In this document: positions 23,380-35,541 of the stretch, in pieces | Numbering within the stretch: position 1 is the first letter of the stretch | Layout: every line of letters begins with the position of its first letter | Source: Amphimedon queenslandica | Lineage: Eukaryota > Porifera > Demospongiae > Haplosclerida > Niphatidae | Assembly (NCBI RefSeq): GCF_000090795.2 | Contig: NW_003546271.1 | Location: 2,083-66,082, forward strand | DNA: 64,000 nt | Reading direction: 5' to 3' | Notes under the pieces: model-generated | Databases searched by the model: none | What the model was told of the DNA's origin: nothing | The model's input: only the letters and a program-made list of their open reading frames with translations | Program-made: the position numbers and the translations under genes

Positions 23380-25411
23380 CTACTGATCTTCATCAGATGG
23401 AACAGGAATGTCACCATACTTAGAAACTCTCTTAATTGGTGCTGAGATGATGGGCGTGGAAACTCTCTTATAGCTGAGACTTTAGTATCAGATGGACGGA
23501 TGCCTTCAGAGCTGATAGTGTGTCCAAGGACCTGGAGAGAGGTAGCACCAAGCTCACACTTGCTAGAATGCAGTAGGACACCATACTCTTTAAATCAATC
23601 AACAATGAGTTGAAGATATTTGTGTTTCCCTTCACTAGCATTGGCTATGAGAACATCATCTATGTATGCATATGCAAAAGTTAGACCATGAAGGACCTCA
23701 TCAATGAAACGTTGGAAGGTCTGTGCTGCGTTACGTAGTCCAAATGGGATACGAGTAAACTCGAAAAACCCAATAGGGGTGGTGATGGCAGTCTTGTGTA
23801 CATCTTCTGCTACTGGTATTCGGAGATATGCTCTGACCAAATCAAGCTTCGAAAAGATGACTGCCCCATGGAGAGTAGATGTTATGTCCTGTAAATGAGG
23901 AATTGGATACCTATCAGGAACGGTAATGCGATTGAGAGCTCTGTAATCTCCACATGGTCTCCAGTCACCAGACTTCCCAGGAACCAAGTGTAGAGCAGAT
24001 GACCAGTTACTGGAGGAAGGCTGAATAATACCCAGATCCATCATGTGGTCAAATTCTGATTTCGCAACAGTAAGTTTCTCAGGTGGAAGACGACGAGTAT
24101 GACACGACACAGGGGACCTGAGGTCACAATGTGGTGTACGGTGCTGTGCTTCATCAGAGTATTGGCAAACGAGCCATGGGTAACCTGCAAGGAGAGAAGT
24201 AAAAAGATTGGAAGAAAAGAGGGGGTTAATTATTGTGGTAAGGCTGTGTGTATTTTGGTGTGTGCATATAATATTGGCCATGATTTGTAGAGGAGTCCAT
24301 GAGGGTCCGGCGTTTCACATCAACTCTGAGGCTGTGATGTCCAAGGTAATCGGCTCCCAAAATAGGGTGCTTGACATCAGCTACAGTAAAGACCCAACAA
24401 TACGGTCAACGCAATCCCAGGTTCAGAGTGACGGACCTTGTACCATAAGTGGGAATAGGAATGCCATTAGTGGCTTGAAGATTGACTCCACTCAGACGAT
24501 GACGTCTATCAGACTGAATGGGTGGGATTACACTGACCTCAGCACCTGTATCAATCAAGAAACGGTGATTTGATGACCTATCGACAGCAAAAAACAGGTG
24601 ACTGTGAGAGAGGCCAGGCACACTGGTCGCAATCAGGGACCAGCTTGTCCATTTCCCAAATTCCAAGAACAGGGATGAGTACACTTTGCTGCCTTATTGG
24701 CAAAAATGAGCATGGTACTAGCACAAACCAGCTGCTGTAGTAGATGGAGCAAGACTTGCAGTTCGTCTTCGAGACTGCTGGTGCCGTTGTGGTAGGGACT
24801 TCACTAATGACTTTAGATCTGTGATCTCAGCACGTAAATGCTCCACCTTTGTGGAGAACTGACTGTTTTCAATGGAGGATACAGAAGGCAACGAAACCTC
24901 AGTTACTCTGTCCGCAAAGCTGCAAGTGATTCACTGTCTTCATTCTCTTTGACAGACGCTAGCAACATTCTGACGTTGGAGGGAAGACGTTGCAGAAACA
25001 ACTCCCGAAGAAATGATGGGTCTGCAGTATCAGCCTTGTCCCCTAGCAATTGCTTTATACGCCAAAGGAGTTTGGAAGGTGTGCTATCCCCTAAGTTTTC
25101 AGTGGTAAATTGTTGTAATCTCCTTTGCTCTGAAGAAGTAGTGCATCTAATACGTTCCTTCTTCAGAGAATCATATGAATCAGTCCCAGGAGGGTGTAAA
25201 TGAGATTTCTGACTTCAGTAGCGTACTTGGGGGTAAGCGATGCAACTATGTGATCAAACTTTGTTCTTTGGGTGGTTATTCCTTGGGTGATAAATTGGGC
25301 CTCGACTTGGGCGAACCAAATTTCAGCCAGAATGGAGGGATCTTGAGAGTTATGGGTGTAATAGCAGCAGGAGCGGGAGAAGGAGCGCTAGACATTCTGG
25401 GTCACCAATGT
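23380..25411 (-). mobile_element. Ty3/Gypsy LTR-retrotransposon fossil (gag, protease, reverse transcriptase parts)
   Basis: On the minus strand, from right to left, the order is a gag-like region (about 25400-24720), a retropepsin-like region with LIDTGAEVSVIPP (24684-24406), and a Ty3/Gypsy-type reverse transcriptase (24281-23400) with [17 protein letters not shown] and YAYIDDVL. The border near 25411 reads TTGGTGACCCAGAATG, like the start of a gypsy internal region beside a 5' LTR. No RNase H, integrase or envelope part was recognised and no paired LTR was found. It is broken in several places and appears to be an old, partial copy. Confidence 0.85.
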
Positions 25412-25658
25412 GGGAATGGATTCCCATCAATATGATCTTCGATAAAAGATAGAGTGCTAATGCTCTAGATTGTTAAAGATAACAAATGGTAAAGAGGCAA
25501 GGAGGACACTAGAGACAGAACATGTACTATATTGTGTATGCGCATGTGTGGACAGGATAATTAATAGTAATAACAATACAATTTATTCATTAGTCATGGT
25601 AGTGCTAACTGTAGTAAATAATAACAATAATAATAACAATAATAATAATAATAATAAC

Positions 25659-25692
<34 letters not shown>

Positions 25693-25824
25693 GTGACAAT
25701 AAGAATAAGAATCATTACTTCACCACATTATCAGTTAGATTAAATATAATAATTATTATTACTATTGTTTCATTACATAATTTTTAGAAGGAAAAAACCT
25801 TTGGAGTGAAGAGAGTTAAATTCC
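25412..25824. other. Possible solo-LTR-like flank and microsatellite
   Basis: This lies where a 5' LTR of the Gypsy fossil would be expected, but no partner repeat was found to prove it. Most of the right half is the AAT-rich microsatellite listed separately. No gene was seen. Confidence 0.3.
25613..25720. repeat. AAT/AAC microsatellite
   Basis: About 100 bases of AAT units with scattered AAC units. The poly-Asn open frame that crosses it is not a gene. Confidence 0.95.
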
Positions 25825-26295
25825 AGTGAAAGAACTTTTTGTCATAGCCATCCACCTCTTCCAGCACCACTTGCACTGGCGGAGCATGAAATTCAAGCTG
25901 CATGTAGTACTAAAACAGGTGAATTGTTTTACATGTATCTGTACAAATTTAGTACACATTAATAACATAGTACTTGATTATCACAAACAATTGATGTTGT
26001 TTGGTTTAGATGTTATACAGTCTCTAATTAGAAGAATGGATATTATGGGACACATGGTGCAGTCCCAATTGGGCTACTTAACATTATCATTATTTTTATT
26101 GCAAATACTAGTATGAACACAATGGTTAGTATGAAAGTATTCAGTACTAATTATTAGTGATTAGTAATATCCTATGAATATTCTAGGCGGGTACTCTAAC
26201 ACATACATGTTTCCCAGTAAGTAGTAATGGAAGTACTCCTAGTGCCCCATCTGCTTGTAATCTACCGCAGCCAGTAATTCAATGTAATGAGCCAG

Positions 26296-29200
26296 TTAAC
26301 CCTTTTACTGTCGGGGTTAAAAATAGCTAAACTATCCTGCGGTCAGATGTTTCATTCAATGACATAGCTGCAAATGTAGTTGCTATTATCAAAACAGTAC
26401 AGGCGTACCTGATAAGTATATTTTGAAATGAGACAAAGGGACACTTAAAGTGCCTGTTCTAATGCTAAGCTTCATAGTACATGTTAAATTTTAGTCAAAA
26501 TGCAGAAAAGTATTTAATAACTCTTGCTCTAAACACAAATAATTTGTAATTGTAGTAATACATACTAGAGCATGTCGGTACACAATGTCTTGTAAATAAT
26601 TTGTAGCTTTCTATTCTTCAGAAGTCAAGAAACAAGGCAAAAAAGAGAGCCTAATAGAACAGCCTCGAGACCACGCCCGACGACCAAAGTGCCAAAGAAA
26701 GGCTTGAAAACACAAAAACATACCATCTTGGCTTCATAAATGTCTTCTGCAGGTTCTACTTCAGTTACCCTATAACAAGATATGGGAGAAAACGCGCCCC
26801 TTCTTTAAGTATAGATAATAGAGTAAGGGAAAGGGATAGGCAACGCAACCTTTTGGCGCGAAGTTTACAGCACAGTTTTATAGGGTAGCTTAGCAACAAC
26901 ACAAATCAAATGCTAGTTGCGCTTTTCTTTCTCCACTTCTCGTCTCCCAAGTTTCTTTCTAACTTACAGGTTAACTTATTAACAATGAATGATAATATTC
27001 ATGATGCGCTTGATTTTTAAATAACTAACATTGATGGTAATGCACAAAAAAGACCAATGAAGGCTTTAGGTACACTTTTTACAAATAGTATTAAAGCCCA
27101 AGATCTCCAAGCACTATACATAAACAGTACTGTAAGTGAATAACATTAAATAAGAGTTTATTTTATTCTATTCTAACTTCATGCATACATAATAACCCAA
27201 AATAGGTAAAATAGGCCTTGTTTACAGGTACACTTTTCTTTGAAGGGACTTATTTGAAAGGGTTTAAACTTACCTCATACAAAGTACAATGACTACACAT
27301 TAATAATAAGCATAGCTGATATTCAAGTAAAAGATAGTTTAAAATTTACAATATTTTTTAACTTTAGATGGGCCGCATATGTACATTTAATAAACAGCGC
27401 AAAAATTCATCATCAAAGCACCTTGAGGTATCAATACCCATCAAACTTCTCTGTAAACTACCAAACAATTTTTGGACATTACTGAAAGCAACGGAATTGC
27501 CAGATGGATGGGCTAGACAAAATGATGAATCGACCAACACTGTAATTATATTCAACACGACACGTTTAAAGGGAAAACACACTATTTATCACACTCTGAC
27601 AATCAACGAATCTCTCACATACACATTGAACGCATTTAATAGAACAGTTAACCACAGTATTATTCTTCATTTCCCCCCCCTGTACTACACAATGAAGACA
27701 CATCCATAAAGACACTAAAAAGCATTAGCAATGTGAAAGTTTGTCACAGTAGCAGTGATGAAAAGTTTTTTGAATTAATACATGTTAAAGGAGGAAAGAT
27801 GCTTAACCAAAGTGGTAAGGCTTAATTTTGCAAATACTGTACCTGTATTAAAATAATTTGTATATTTATAGGGCAGACCATTGCTGAGTTATAAGAATAT
27901 CCCTTTGAAACCATTAGACATGTTTGTTGTCTCTTTGTTGGTTCATTCAATGTTAGATGTCATGAGTGTTCACAGTACCGTAACACACTAAGGGCACTCA
28001 TAAGTAGGCAAAACACACATCAAGAAGAAGCTTCCTCATCACCATACACTAATTATCGTCATATTTCCCATGATTACCTTGCAAGTGAAGTTAAACACTT
28101 AAAAGTCAAACTTAAAGAAGCGGAAACAATAATTTGCAAGTTACCAAAAGTACAGGGAGCTAACACCATAGCACTTGACTCTGAAATGAACTCTGATTTT
28201 GTATCAATCATGACCGATCATCATCACCATATCATTAACACCTACCCAGAATACAGCTTCCAACATATTTTTTGGAAAAGCCAAATGGAGTCAATTCAAA
28301 AAGATCCCGATGATGCTTAAATGGTGCATTTATTTGAGACATAACCACCTGGTGCATATGAATTACTTAGAAAAAGTAAATGCATTCAATTGCCGTCTCA
28401 AAGTACACTACGTTCATATACGCATTGTAACAGCAGTTCTGGCTTTTCTGTAGACCTTGACAAGCAACTACTACAATAGGTCAATTCTCATTGTCCTGAG
28501 CCTTATCAAAGGTCAGTTCTATTACTAGGTGACGAAATGCACATACGTAAAGGCCTTGTTTATGACAAGAATACTGGAGAGTTGGTTGGATATTGTAAGT
28601 TGGGGGACATAAATAACCATCTTTTGAAATTTGAAAAAGAATGTGTGGAACATACCAATTCTAAAGAATTAGCAAAAACTGTACTTGATTTGATGGTGCA
28701 AGGCCTTTTTAATAATCTATCTTTTCCTTATGCTGCCTTCCCAACAAGCAGCTCAACTGGTGATCAGCTTATACCGATCATGTATGAGGCACAAATGAGA
28801 GTAGAGAAATGTGATCCAGAAGTTTTGGGATTTACCATAGATGGCAACTCAGTTAACCGGAGGTTTTTTAATCATTTTGGATTAAGTACCAATAACATGA
28901 AGCACTACACAAATAATCCACTTTTGCTAAATCAAAGAAAATTGTTGTTTTTCTCAGATCCGCCTCACCTCATAAAAACAAGCAGAAATAGCCTGTCTAA
29001 TAGAAATATGGAGGTAAGTCAACAATAATATTAATAACTATTACCAATTGAAAAAATATTTATTGTTTGACGGTAAATCAATTTCACTGGTTTTTGTGAA
29101 GCAGCTATATGAAATGGCTATACAGCATCAGGGGTTGACGACACTACCTGAGCTCATATATAAACACATTTACTTGACGTCATTCTCTAAAATAAGAGTT

Positions 29201-31669
29201 GCCTTAGCTGCACAAGTATGTACAAGCACATAATATATAAGTACATGTATTTTAAAAATTCTTTATAACAACATTGATAGGTTTTAAGCTTAAGTGTTGC
29301 AACCTATGCGTTCTTATTTATGAGAAGAAGCATCTGAAACTGCTAACTTCATTGAGAAGTTAGATACGTTTTTTGACATAATTAATGTCAGTAATTATTG
29401 GAGCTGCTATAAAGAACTGAACTATAGTAAGTCACCTTATCGATGGGATAAAGACTTCAGACTGAAGGTATTAGTATGATTCTAATATAAATGGTGATAT
29501 AAAATATTAGTGTTTACAAGACGATTTTCTGCCATGGTTAAAGAAATGGGAAGATGAAGTTAAGGCAAGAAATGATGTAAAGGGTAAAGCAAAAAAGGTT
29601 GATGCTTAGTAGTGAAACTATGCTGGGATTAAGAGTAACTGGTACTTACTAAAAAATGAAATAAATTATTATTACATCTTAATATAGCTTACTCTTTATT
29701 CACCTCATTCAACAACTCTTTAAGACTGATGGAGTGAAGGCATTTTTAAGTCAAAAAATTTGCCAAGCCCATTGGAGAAGTTTTTTGGCCGCCAAAGGCA
29801 GCGGAGTTCGGTAAATGAAAATCCTACAGTGGCAGAGTTTCTTAAGAACAATCAAGCTCTGCGAATGGTAGATTCCATTCATGTCAAAGCCTCTAAAGGA
29901 ATTACACGAGGAAACGATTCTGCCAGTATTACTATTACATCAGGGTTATTACCACGCAATAGAAAGGACCAAGGGAAGATAGTGATCAAGAGTTAGAAAA
30001 TGATATTACTTTTAGCGCAACAAATTTGCAAGGTCAGCTACTTCACAATAGTTATTTTATTTCTAACTATTATACATAATAGGTACACTGGAACAGTTGA
30101 TGAAGGATAAAAGGTTTGTTCAGCTAACAATAAGTGCTATTCAGGAGCACAAGATGCAGCTACAAAAATATTGGATCGGGTATCTAAAACCCCTACCCAG
30201 TCTCATGTATATGATGCCTTTTTACAATCTCTCCTTAAAATGTGGACATCTGTACCTCTTGCTAATGGTCATGCTAATGGTCATATTAGAGAGCAAGTCT
30301 GGAGTCGGTCAGCTACTTCTGTTCTTCTGAAGAGTACGTCCAGTTTTGGAAATCTGTTCCTCAGGATGCTGGTGTAACAGATGCATCACCTCTCCTTTTT
30401 TTCTACAAAACATACAACATGTTTACAAATTTATGGAAAGAAGATTACCCATTCATGGTGTAGTGGGTATATGTGGGTCCACTGAACCATTAACGGATGA
30501 TGAAGGAAGGCAATGTGGTATGTTGGTGGATATTTTATTAAAAATCTGACTAAAAAATCAATTCAAAAATTGGCAGCCATCCCAAATACACTTACGACTT
30601 GTTTCTGATACTTAAAAGTTTTGAAGAGACAGATGAGAGGGTAGAAGACAATGAAACAAATGATGAGCTACACATAAAATCAAAGGAATGGATTGATGCC
30701 ACCAATACGGGAGGACTCACGCGCTGCACAAATGAGTTTTACAACTTTATGATAAACTTACAAAAAGAGACAAAGAGGATGCTAGAAGAATTAGATGAGT
30801 TTACTACAGAGCAGAAAATAGACGAAAACAAAGTTATAACTCACTTGAAATCAAACAAGTCTATCACAAGTTTTTGGGAGGGACTTAGGATTGCAGACGA
30901 GCTAATGGCTATACTTCTAGATCTGCTGCTTCAGGAGTACATTAAATTCAGAATATTTTCTGACACTAACAAAATTATGGAGCAGTACAGACTTAAGGAA
31001 AAACCACCGTTCAGGAAAAGAAAAGTCTTCGTAGAGATAGACAAAAGTAAGCACAGCTCACTACTACCACTACGCACCACTGATTCAGATCTATGCCTCT
31101 ATGGATCTCTACAGAAAAAAGTTTTTAGAATGTAAATAAATTATATACAGCAGACTAGAGCGCAACTAGCATTTTCAGCTGCAAACGGGAGTTTCCAATC
31201 CCTTTTTTTAATTTTTCTATGCTTTGAGACCACGCCCACTTCATTTCTCTATTGGTTTGTACAGCGGAAAAAAGGTAAAACAGTTTCTTCTTTTTCTAGG
31301 CGCTTCATAAACCTTATAGATACTTGAAATAGCTCTTTGTACTCCTCAGACTTCATGGAGGAAAGATCTGCTGGCTATTTTTTGAACGTATCAAGTGTGC
31401 TTGAGATAGCAGGCCCTTTTTGCAGTTGTAAATGACAACGATCGTTTCTTTGTCTGTAACACAGCGAAACAACTAGCTACCAGCTTATAACTTGCAAGTA
31501 AAGAAAGAAAAGGTTTGAAATAGCCTACAATACCTTTACTTTGTGCAGCAGACTATTTTAGAAATAGTTTTAGGCAGCAGTATGCATCTAGACGCATTTA
31601 TGCGTTACTGACACTTTCAAAGATCCACCCCCAGATGCATTAATGCGTTATTGACCGTGAAAGGGTTAA
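26296..31669. mobile_element. TTAA-bounded composite element carrying a P-element gene
   Basis: Left end TTAA-CCCTTTTACTGTC (26296 on). Right end is the complement of TTAA-CCCTTTCACGGTC (to 31669). One TTAA each side, CCC at the tips and 10-13 bp of matched terminus fit piggyBac-type ends. The flanks join into one host reading frame when one TTAA is kept. Inside, the P-type gene (26985-31138) is bordered by a perfect inverted 16-mer AAATGCTAGTTGCGCT (26908-26923) and its complement (31159-31174), likely ends or subterminal sites of the P element itself. I infer a P element inside a piggyBac-like non-autonomous element, though a single P-like element with TTAA preference is possible. Confidence 0.65.
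26985..31138 (+). pseudogene. P-element-type transposase (THAP9-like), copy 1
   Basis: Cut-and-paste transposase with an RNase-H-like core. Exon-like segments: 26985-27135 (MKALGTLFTNSIKAQDLQAL); 27368-27830 with ELPDGWARQNDES; 27870-28500 with a leucine-rich heptad stretch near 28090; 28520-29013 with LLGDEMHIRKGLVYDKNTGE (first Asp of the core), TIDGNSVNRRFF (second Asp) and FSDPPHLIKTSRN, ending at a GTAAGT donor. Then 29053-29216, 29281-29468, 29520-29610, and 29755-29996 with PSPLEKFFGRQRQRSS. 30090-31138 is a C-terminal extension with KEWIDATNTGG and SFWEGLRIADELM. In-frame stops near 27020, 27890, 28318 and 29608 and shifts within 30100-30600 mark it as dead, although the two core Asp codons survive. 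An N-terminal THAP finger was not identified. It lies wholly within the TTAA-bounded element. Confidence 0.82.
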
Positions 31670-32063
31670 GGCAATCAGCACCAATACTACTGTACACACT
31701 GGTAATAGTAGAAAAATATTTTTGATACTCCTTTATTGATTTCCCATAATTTATAGTGATTAATAAATATCCCAAACTAAAGACACTCAAGTTGGATGAT
31801 TGCCTGTAAGACTAACTAGTTAAGCTTACTTTGGGCCATCACTTTTGTTTATATGTAGTGTGTATGGGGAGAAGGAGAACCCTCCTTTGCCAGCTGGTAC
31901 TCTAATGGAGCTGAAGCAGAAGCTACTAGGATTATTCCATCCACGTGATATTAGTACAAAGGTAGAATTTGAGCCGTATTGGTTTAAGTGTATTCAAGCA
32001 ATGAATCATCTCTCTTTTGGGCGTAGAAGCAAATATCCATCTGATATCAAGAGTCTAGAGTAG

Positions 32064-32394
32064 CAGGCTACACCGAGTGTAGTACCATATCAGATAATAG
32101 TAGTCTGACACAGTGACAATGTTGATATACATGTATTATATTATATAATAGATGTTATGATAATAAAGATGCAAAAGATATCCAATGAATAAAAGATATA
32201 CTTTGTTTTTAATTTTATATTACATATCGGAAGGGGATAAACAGGGAGGACGGATTAAGAGGGGCATAGAAGAGACTTATAAGTGCATGCAATCTGTAAT
32301 GTACATGTCTGTTCACATAAATTTCATGTATGTGATGTTACATTAATAAGGACAAGGAAGATCAAAAGAGCTACTGTGTGCATGTACATGTATT
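32064..32394. other. Downstream flank of the split host gene
   Basis: No coding sequence seen. AATAAA-like words near 32160-32200 (AATAAAGATG, AATAAAAGAT) could serve as poly(A) signals for the host gene. Confidence 0.35.
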
Positions 32395-34130
32395 AATATC
32401 GAGTGGGGCCTCTATTGCATTCAATCACTTTCTGTATTACTTTACATAAGTGTCCGATATATTTTCTAAACTTCTATCTACAGTTTCTCAATAATCCATG
32501 ATTCCTTTGACTAATTCCTCCTTTCTTTCTGGCTTCACTACTCTCCTGACTTATTCTTTGAGCTCATTCTATAGATTTTTAATTGGATTAAGATCTGGGG
32601 ATTCTGGTGGTGTTTTTCACCAGTTTATGTTGTTGGCATCTAACCTCTCCTTTACTTTCTTTGAGGCATGTTTCAGATCATTATCCTGCATAAATCTTGT
32701 AGATTGATTTATGAGCTTGGTATAGGGAATCAGTCCATTTTTCGAAACTCAATGAAGCTGGCTGAATTCATCTATCCTTGAAACAGCACAATTTGCGTCT
32801 TTCCTTGGCTACTTATACCTGCCCATACATGTACTTTATAGGAGTGTTTCGCTCAGTATAATAGGTTTTTAAAAATGCCGTTCATGTACATGTAACATTA
32901 ATTAATTTTAGTGCTACCTTGGGTTTGGGTTTCGGTGGGGCACCTATTTTCCTACATGAAAATTTCCTGTGGGACTCTAATTGAATTGTACACTCATCAG
33001 TGTACAGTACATCAGAAAAACCAGTAGTCCAGTGCTCCTGCAGGTGATCTTAAACGATCATGTGCAGAATATAACCACTGCTTCACCTTACGTGATGATT
33101 GCTACAGCACCAAGCATGAGCACGGGTATAAAAATGGGGGTGGGCTGCCCAGTCAATTAAAAATGGCGGGTGGCTTTAGAATGTAATTAAAAATGGGCAG
33201 TGAAGAATCACAGAATGCAAGCACCACAGGCATCCACAAGATCTGAAAAAGACTCTTAGAAGAGTACAGACAGTTTTACTAACTCCCTATACCAGCAGAA
33301 GACTCAAAAGCGCCATGCATCATGCAGCTTTAACTAAAACTGTAAAATTAAACATGGCTGTCAACAGACCAAAGCTAGCTTGTTCTTAGATAGCAAGGAT
33401 TGAAAATCTTCTAAATGATGACTAAAGGCACCTTTCTCTTCGGTAGACTCAAACTCGATGTTAAAAGTCATCCTGAATGAGTCCTTGATCGTCCTGAAGC
33501 TCGGCCTGTTTCACTATGACTCGCTATAAAAAACTTAACCGTGATTTAGTCAGAAGATAAGAACAAGAAACATGTGGAAATAAGAGGCCAGGCAATTGTA
33601 GCATCTTCCTTTTACTGTTACTATGTAAATCAACTGATGTTATCACGATCTTTATCATGTGTAATCGCCATTTTGAATATTTGCTTCCATTTTTGGGCAG
33701 ACCACCCCCCTTTGATACTGCGCATGCTCGTTTAAGCTCATTTCAATTGCTTCTTTTTGTTTGGTCCTCTAATGAACTAGCAGTATGCACTCCCATGGTA
33801 TGTCAAACCTAGTTCATCACGAGACTTCAATATTGTTGTCAGTGACAGTGAATGACCTTTCTCAACAAGAAGTTTCTGAAGTTGAGTAGCAGTGCCTTCA
33901 TCATTAGCTTGCATTTGGTTCTCTACTATCTTTAATACTTGTTTGGTTACTTTTGAAGGTCTTCCAGATTTTATATTGTCAAAGTATAAAGAAGAGTAGT
34001 AGAATTAATGCTGACAAACCTGGCCTGTGAGTAATTGAACCAGTTTTCATGTACTTCTTACTCAGTCTGCTCATACCTAAGACTTTGACTTTCAGTCCCT
34101 TTTCTCTCATGAGCTAGACAATACTTGTGG
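32395..34130 (-). pseudogene. Tc1/mariner transposase, split by a MITE and catalytically dead
   Basis: Minus-strand reading. 34130-33950 resembles the N-terminal helix-turn-helix with TGSITHRPG. 33940-33760 reads EKGHSLSLTTILKSRDELGL and LTYHGSAYC. The frame then meets an inserted foldback element. It resumes near 33040 with FSDVLYTDECTIQLESH, carrying the first catalytic Asp, and then KIGAPPKPKPK. 32700-32560 reads MQDNDLKHASKK (second Asp) and NNINWWKTPPESPDLNPIKN. The usual PIENLW has become PIKNL-stop, so the third acidic residue is Lys. The C-terminal tail runs to about 32395. Terminal inverted repeats were not recognised. Frame loss also occurs around 32760-32960. Confidence 0.85.
33051..33735. 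mobile_element. Foldback MITE inside the Tc1 copy
   Basis: GGGTATAAAAATGGGGGTGG near 33124 and TGGGCTGCCC pair imperfectly with GGGCAGACCACCCCCCTTTG near 33695. Outer words CTTAAACGATCATG (33052) and CATGCTCGTTTAAG (33724-33735) are also inverted. So the arms are about 55-90 bp with gaps. AAAATGGCGG and CGCCATTTTG lie symmetrically inside. Borders are uncertain because no target duplication was seen. No coding sequence. Confidence 0.6.
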
Positions 34131-35315
34131 ATTTGTACCCAAGTGCTACAGTAAAATTAGAGGTGAATCCTTACAATGATTTTTAAAAACTTACAAAAGA
34201 AATGTAAAATCGTCTGTTGTTTCTAAGTGCTGTAAACCATTGTCACTAGTCCAATGCGTGCGTTTTTGCAATTTGAAAGTGGTAGTAAGTATTGGGTTAA
34301 AGCTTTATGTGATTTTAATTTCATGTTGAGATATTTCTGAATTATTTTGTTGTGTAGGTGGTGTTATCAGTATCAAACTACGCATTTTGTACTTTATGGG
34401 TGCTAGTTTATGAACATAATGTGACAAGCACCAATGAAAAGGCTGAGTTTTGCCTTGTGAGCATTTTTGCCTTGAAAGCATCACACTACCTTTTGCAGTG
34501 TCTACATGTACATTTGTTTACTAAACTTAATGTTGTATGCGTGTGTACCTTAATAGGTCCGTCAAAGCTCATTTGAAGGTACTAACACTAGTACAAAGTT
34601 AATAGCTCTACAATTTTTTTTATTTATTTACTGTTGGTTTTATGTTGTTTCTGTAATGATCAATTTTTGAATATTCTTATTTTTAAAAGTAATATGATTC
34701 TACAGAAAGAACAGTTTTAATTTTAACGATTAATGTGGCAAAACTAGTAATAGTAAAAAGATAATTGGAACAAGATATTGTTACAAGTTAGAATAGTAAA
34801 ATAGCATAGATAGTAGACACGGATTGGGATAAGAAACATATCACGTGGGCCACGTTGCACGCATGGCCATCCTCGTTTGTGATAATCTGATGGCTCACGC
34901 TTATACTCTGACGACACTCCTCTTGCTGTAGTCACAAGGCTGATCAAAGCTGACACTGTGTGGGACTTTTGCTGCTACAGCAGCGACTCTGAGATCTTTT
35001 AAGCAGTGCTGCCTTCCTCCTTGGGGCTCTGTTCATGCCAAGACTATAGTCATAGACCGATACTTTTGATTAGAGCATCGTAAGGGACAATTATGTAAGA
35101 TAATGTCTTACTGCATTTGTGGCACCCTAGCTCTTATTCCTTACTGAAATCTCATGTTACTGATATTATTCAATGAAATAAAACCTTTCCCATGTAACTA
35201 AATTCCTGGTATAAATTAAGTGCTTTGCTATGATTTTTATGATTATGTATAGACTGTCATGGGAAAAAGGAAATTGAGATTGAAGTATCCATAGAACTAC
35301 GAAAGAATTAACGTA
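34131..35315. other. Intergenic, no gene recognised
   Basis: AT-rich. The stretch 34800-35000 has a different, more GC-rich texture with no motif I can name. No repeat arms were found. Confidence 0.4.
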
Positions 35316-35541
35316 ACCATAATTGACAAAGGTACCTTATGGCGGATTTTAAAATTCATTAAAATGAAAAATATCATTCTGTGAGTGCACTGTTGGACAA
35401 GCATTGTTTCTGAATGTTACATAGGAACTTATTGCATCCAGTGGAGTAATTTTATAATAATTGAAGCTCATGATGTTGGATTTTTTTGCTTTAAAGACAA
35501 ATTTCACTACCTGCCATAAGGTGCCTTTTGTCAATTATGGT
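35316..35541. mobile_element. Small MITE with about 28-bp inverted ends
   Basis: ACCATAATTGACAAAGGTAC at 35316 pairs with the complement at 35513-35541 (CCATAAGGTGCCTTTTGTCA on). Total length is 226 bp. The bases TA adjoin at least one end, fitting a Tc1/mariner-type TA target, but the duplication is not certain. The interior is non-coding. Confidence 0.7.

Larger units (their letters stand above)
25825..32063 (+). pseudogene. Host gene of unknown function with an exon split by a 5.4-kb transposon
   Basis: Candidate exons on the plus strand. 25825-25918 reads PPLPAPLALAEHEIQAACST before a GT. A possible short exon lies near 26010-26060. 26187-26295 reads GSTPSAPSACNLPQPVIQCN with an AG acceptor. 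That last exon runs to a TTAA. On the far side of the element, after the second TTAA at 31666-31669, the same frame continues with KAISTNTTVHT to a GT donor near 31712. A last exon, 31859-32063, opens after TTTATATGTAG and reads GEKENPPLPAGTLMELKQKL, then VEFEPYWFKCIQAMNHLSFG, ending in TAG. The product is not recognised; a BEN-like C-terminus is a weak possibility. The insertion should disrupt the protein unless it is spliced out. Confidence 0.5.

Noticed and set aside
24208-25435. Plus-strand frames of 86-121 codons
   Set aside because: They are shadows of the Gypsy gag and protease region, which reads on the minus strand.
25470-25787. Open frame with a long poly-Asn run
   Set aside because: It is a microsatellite read through; the flanks carry no motif.
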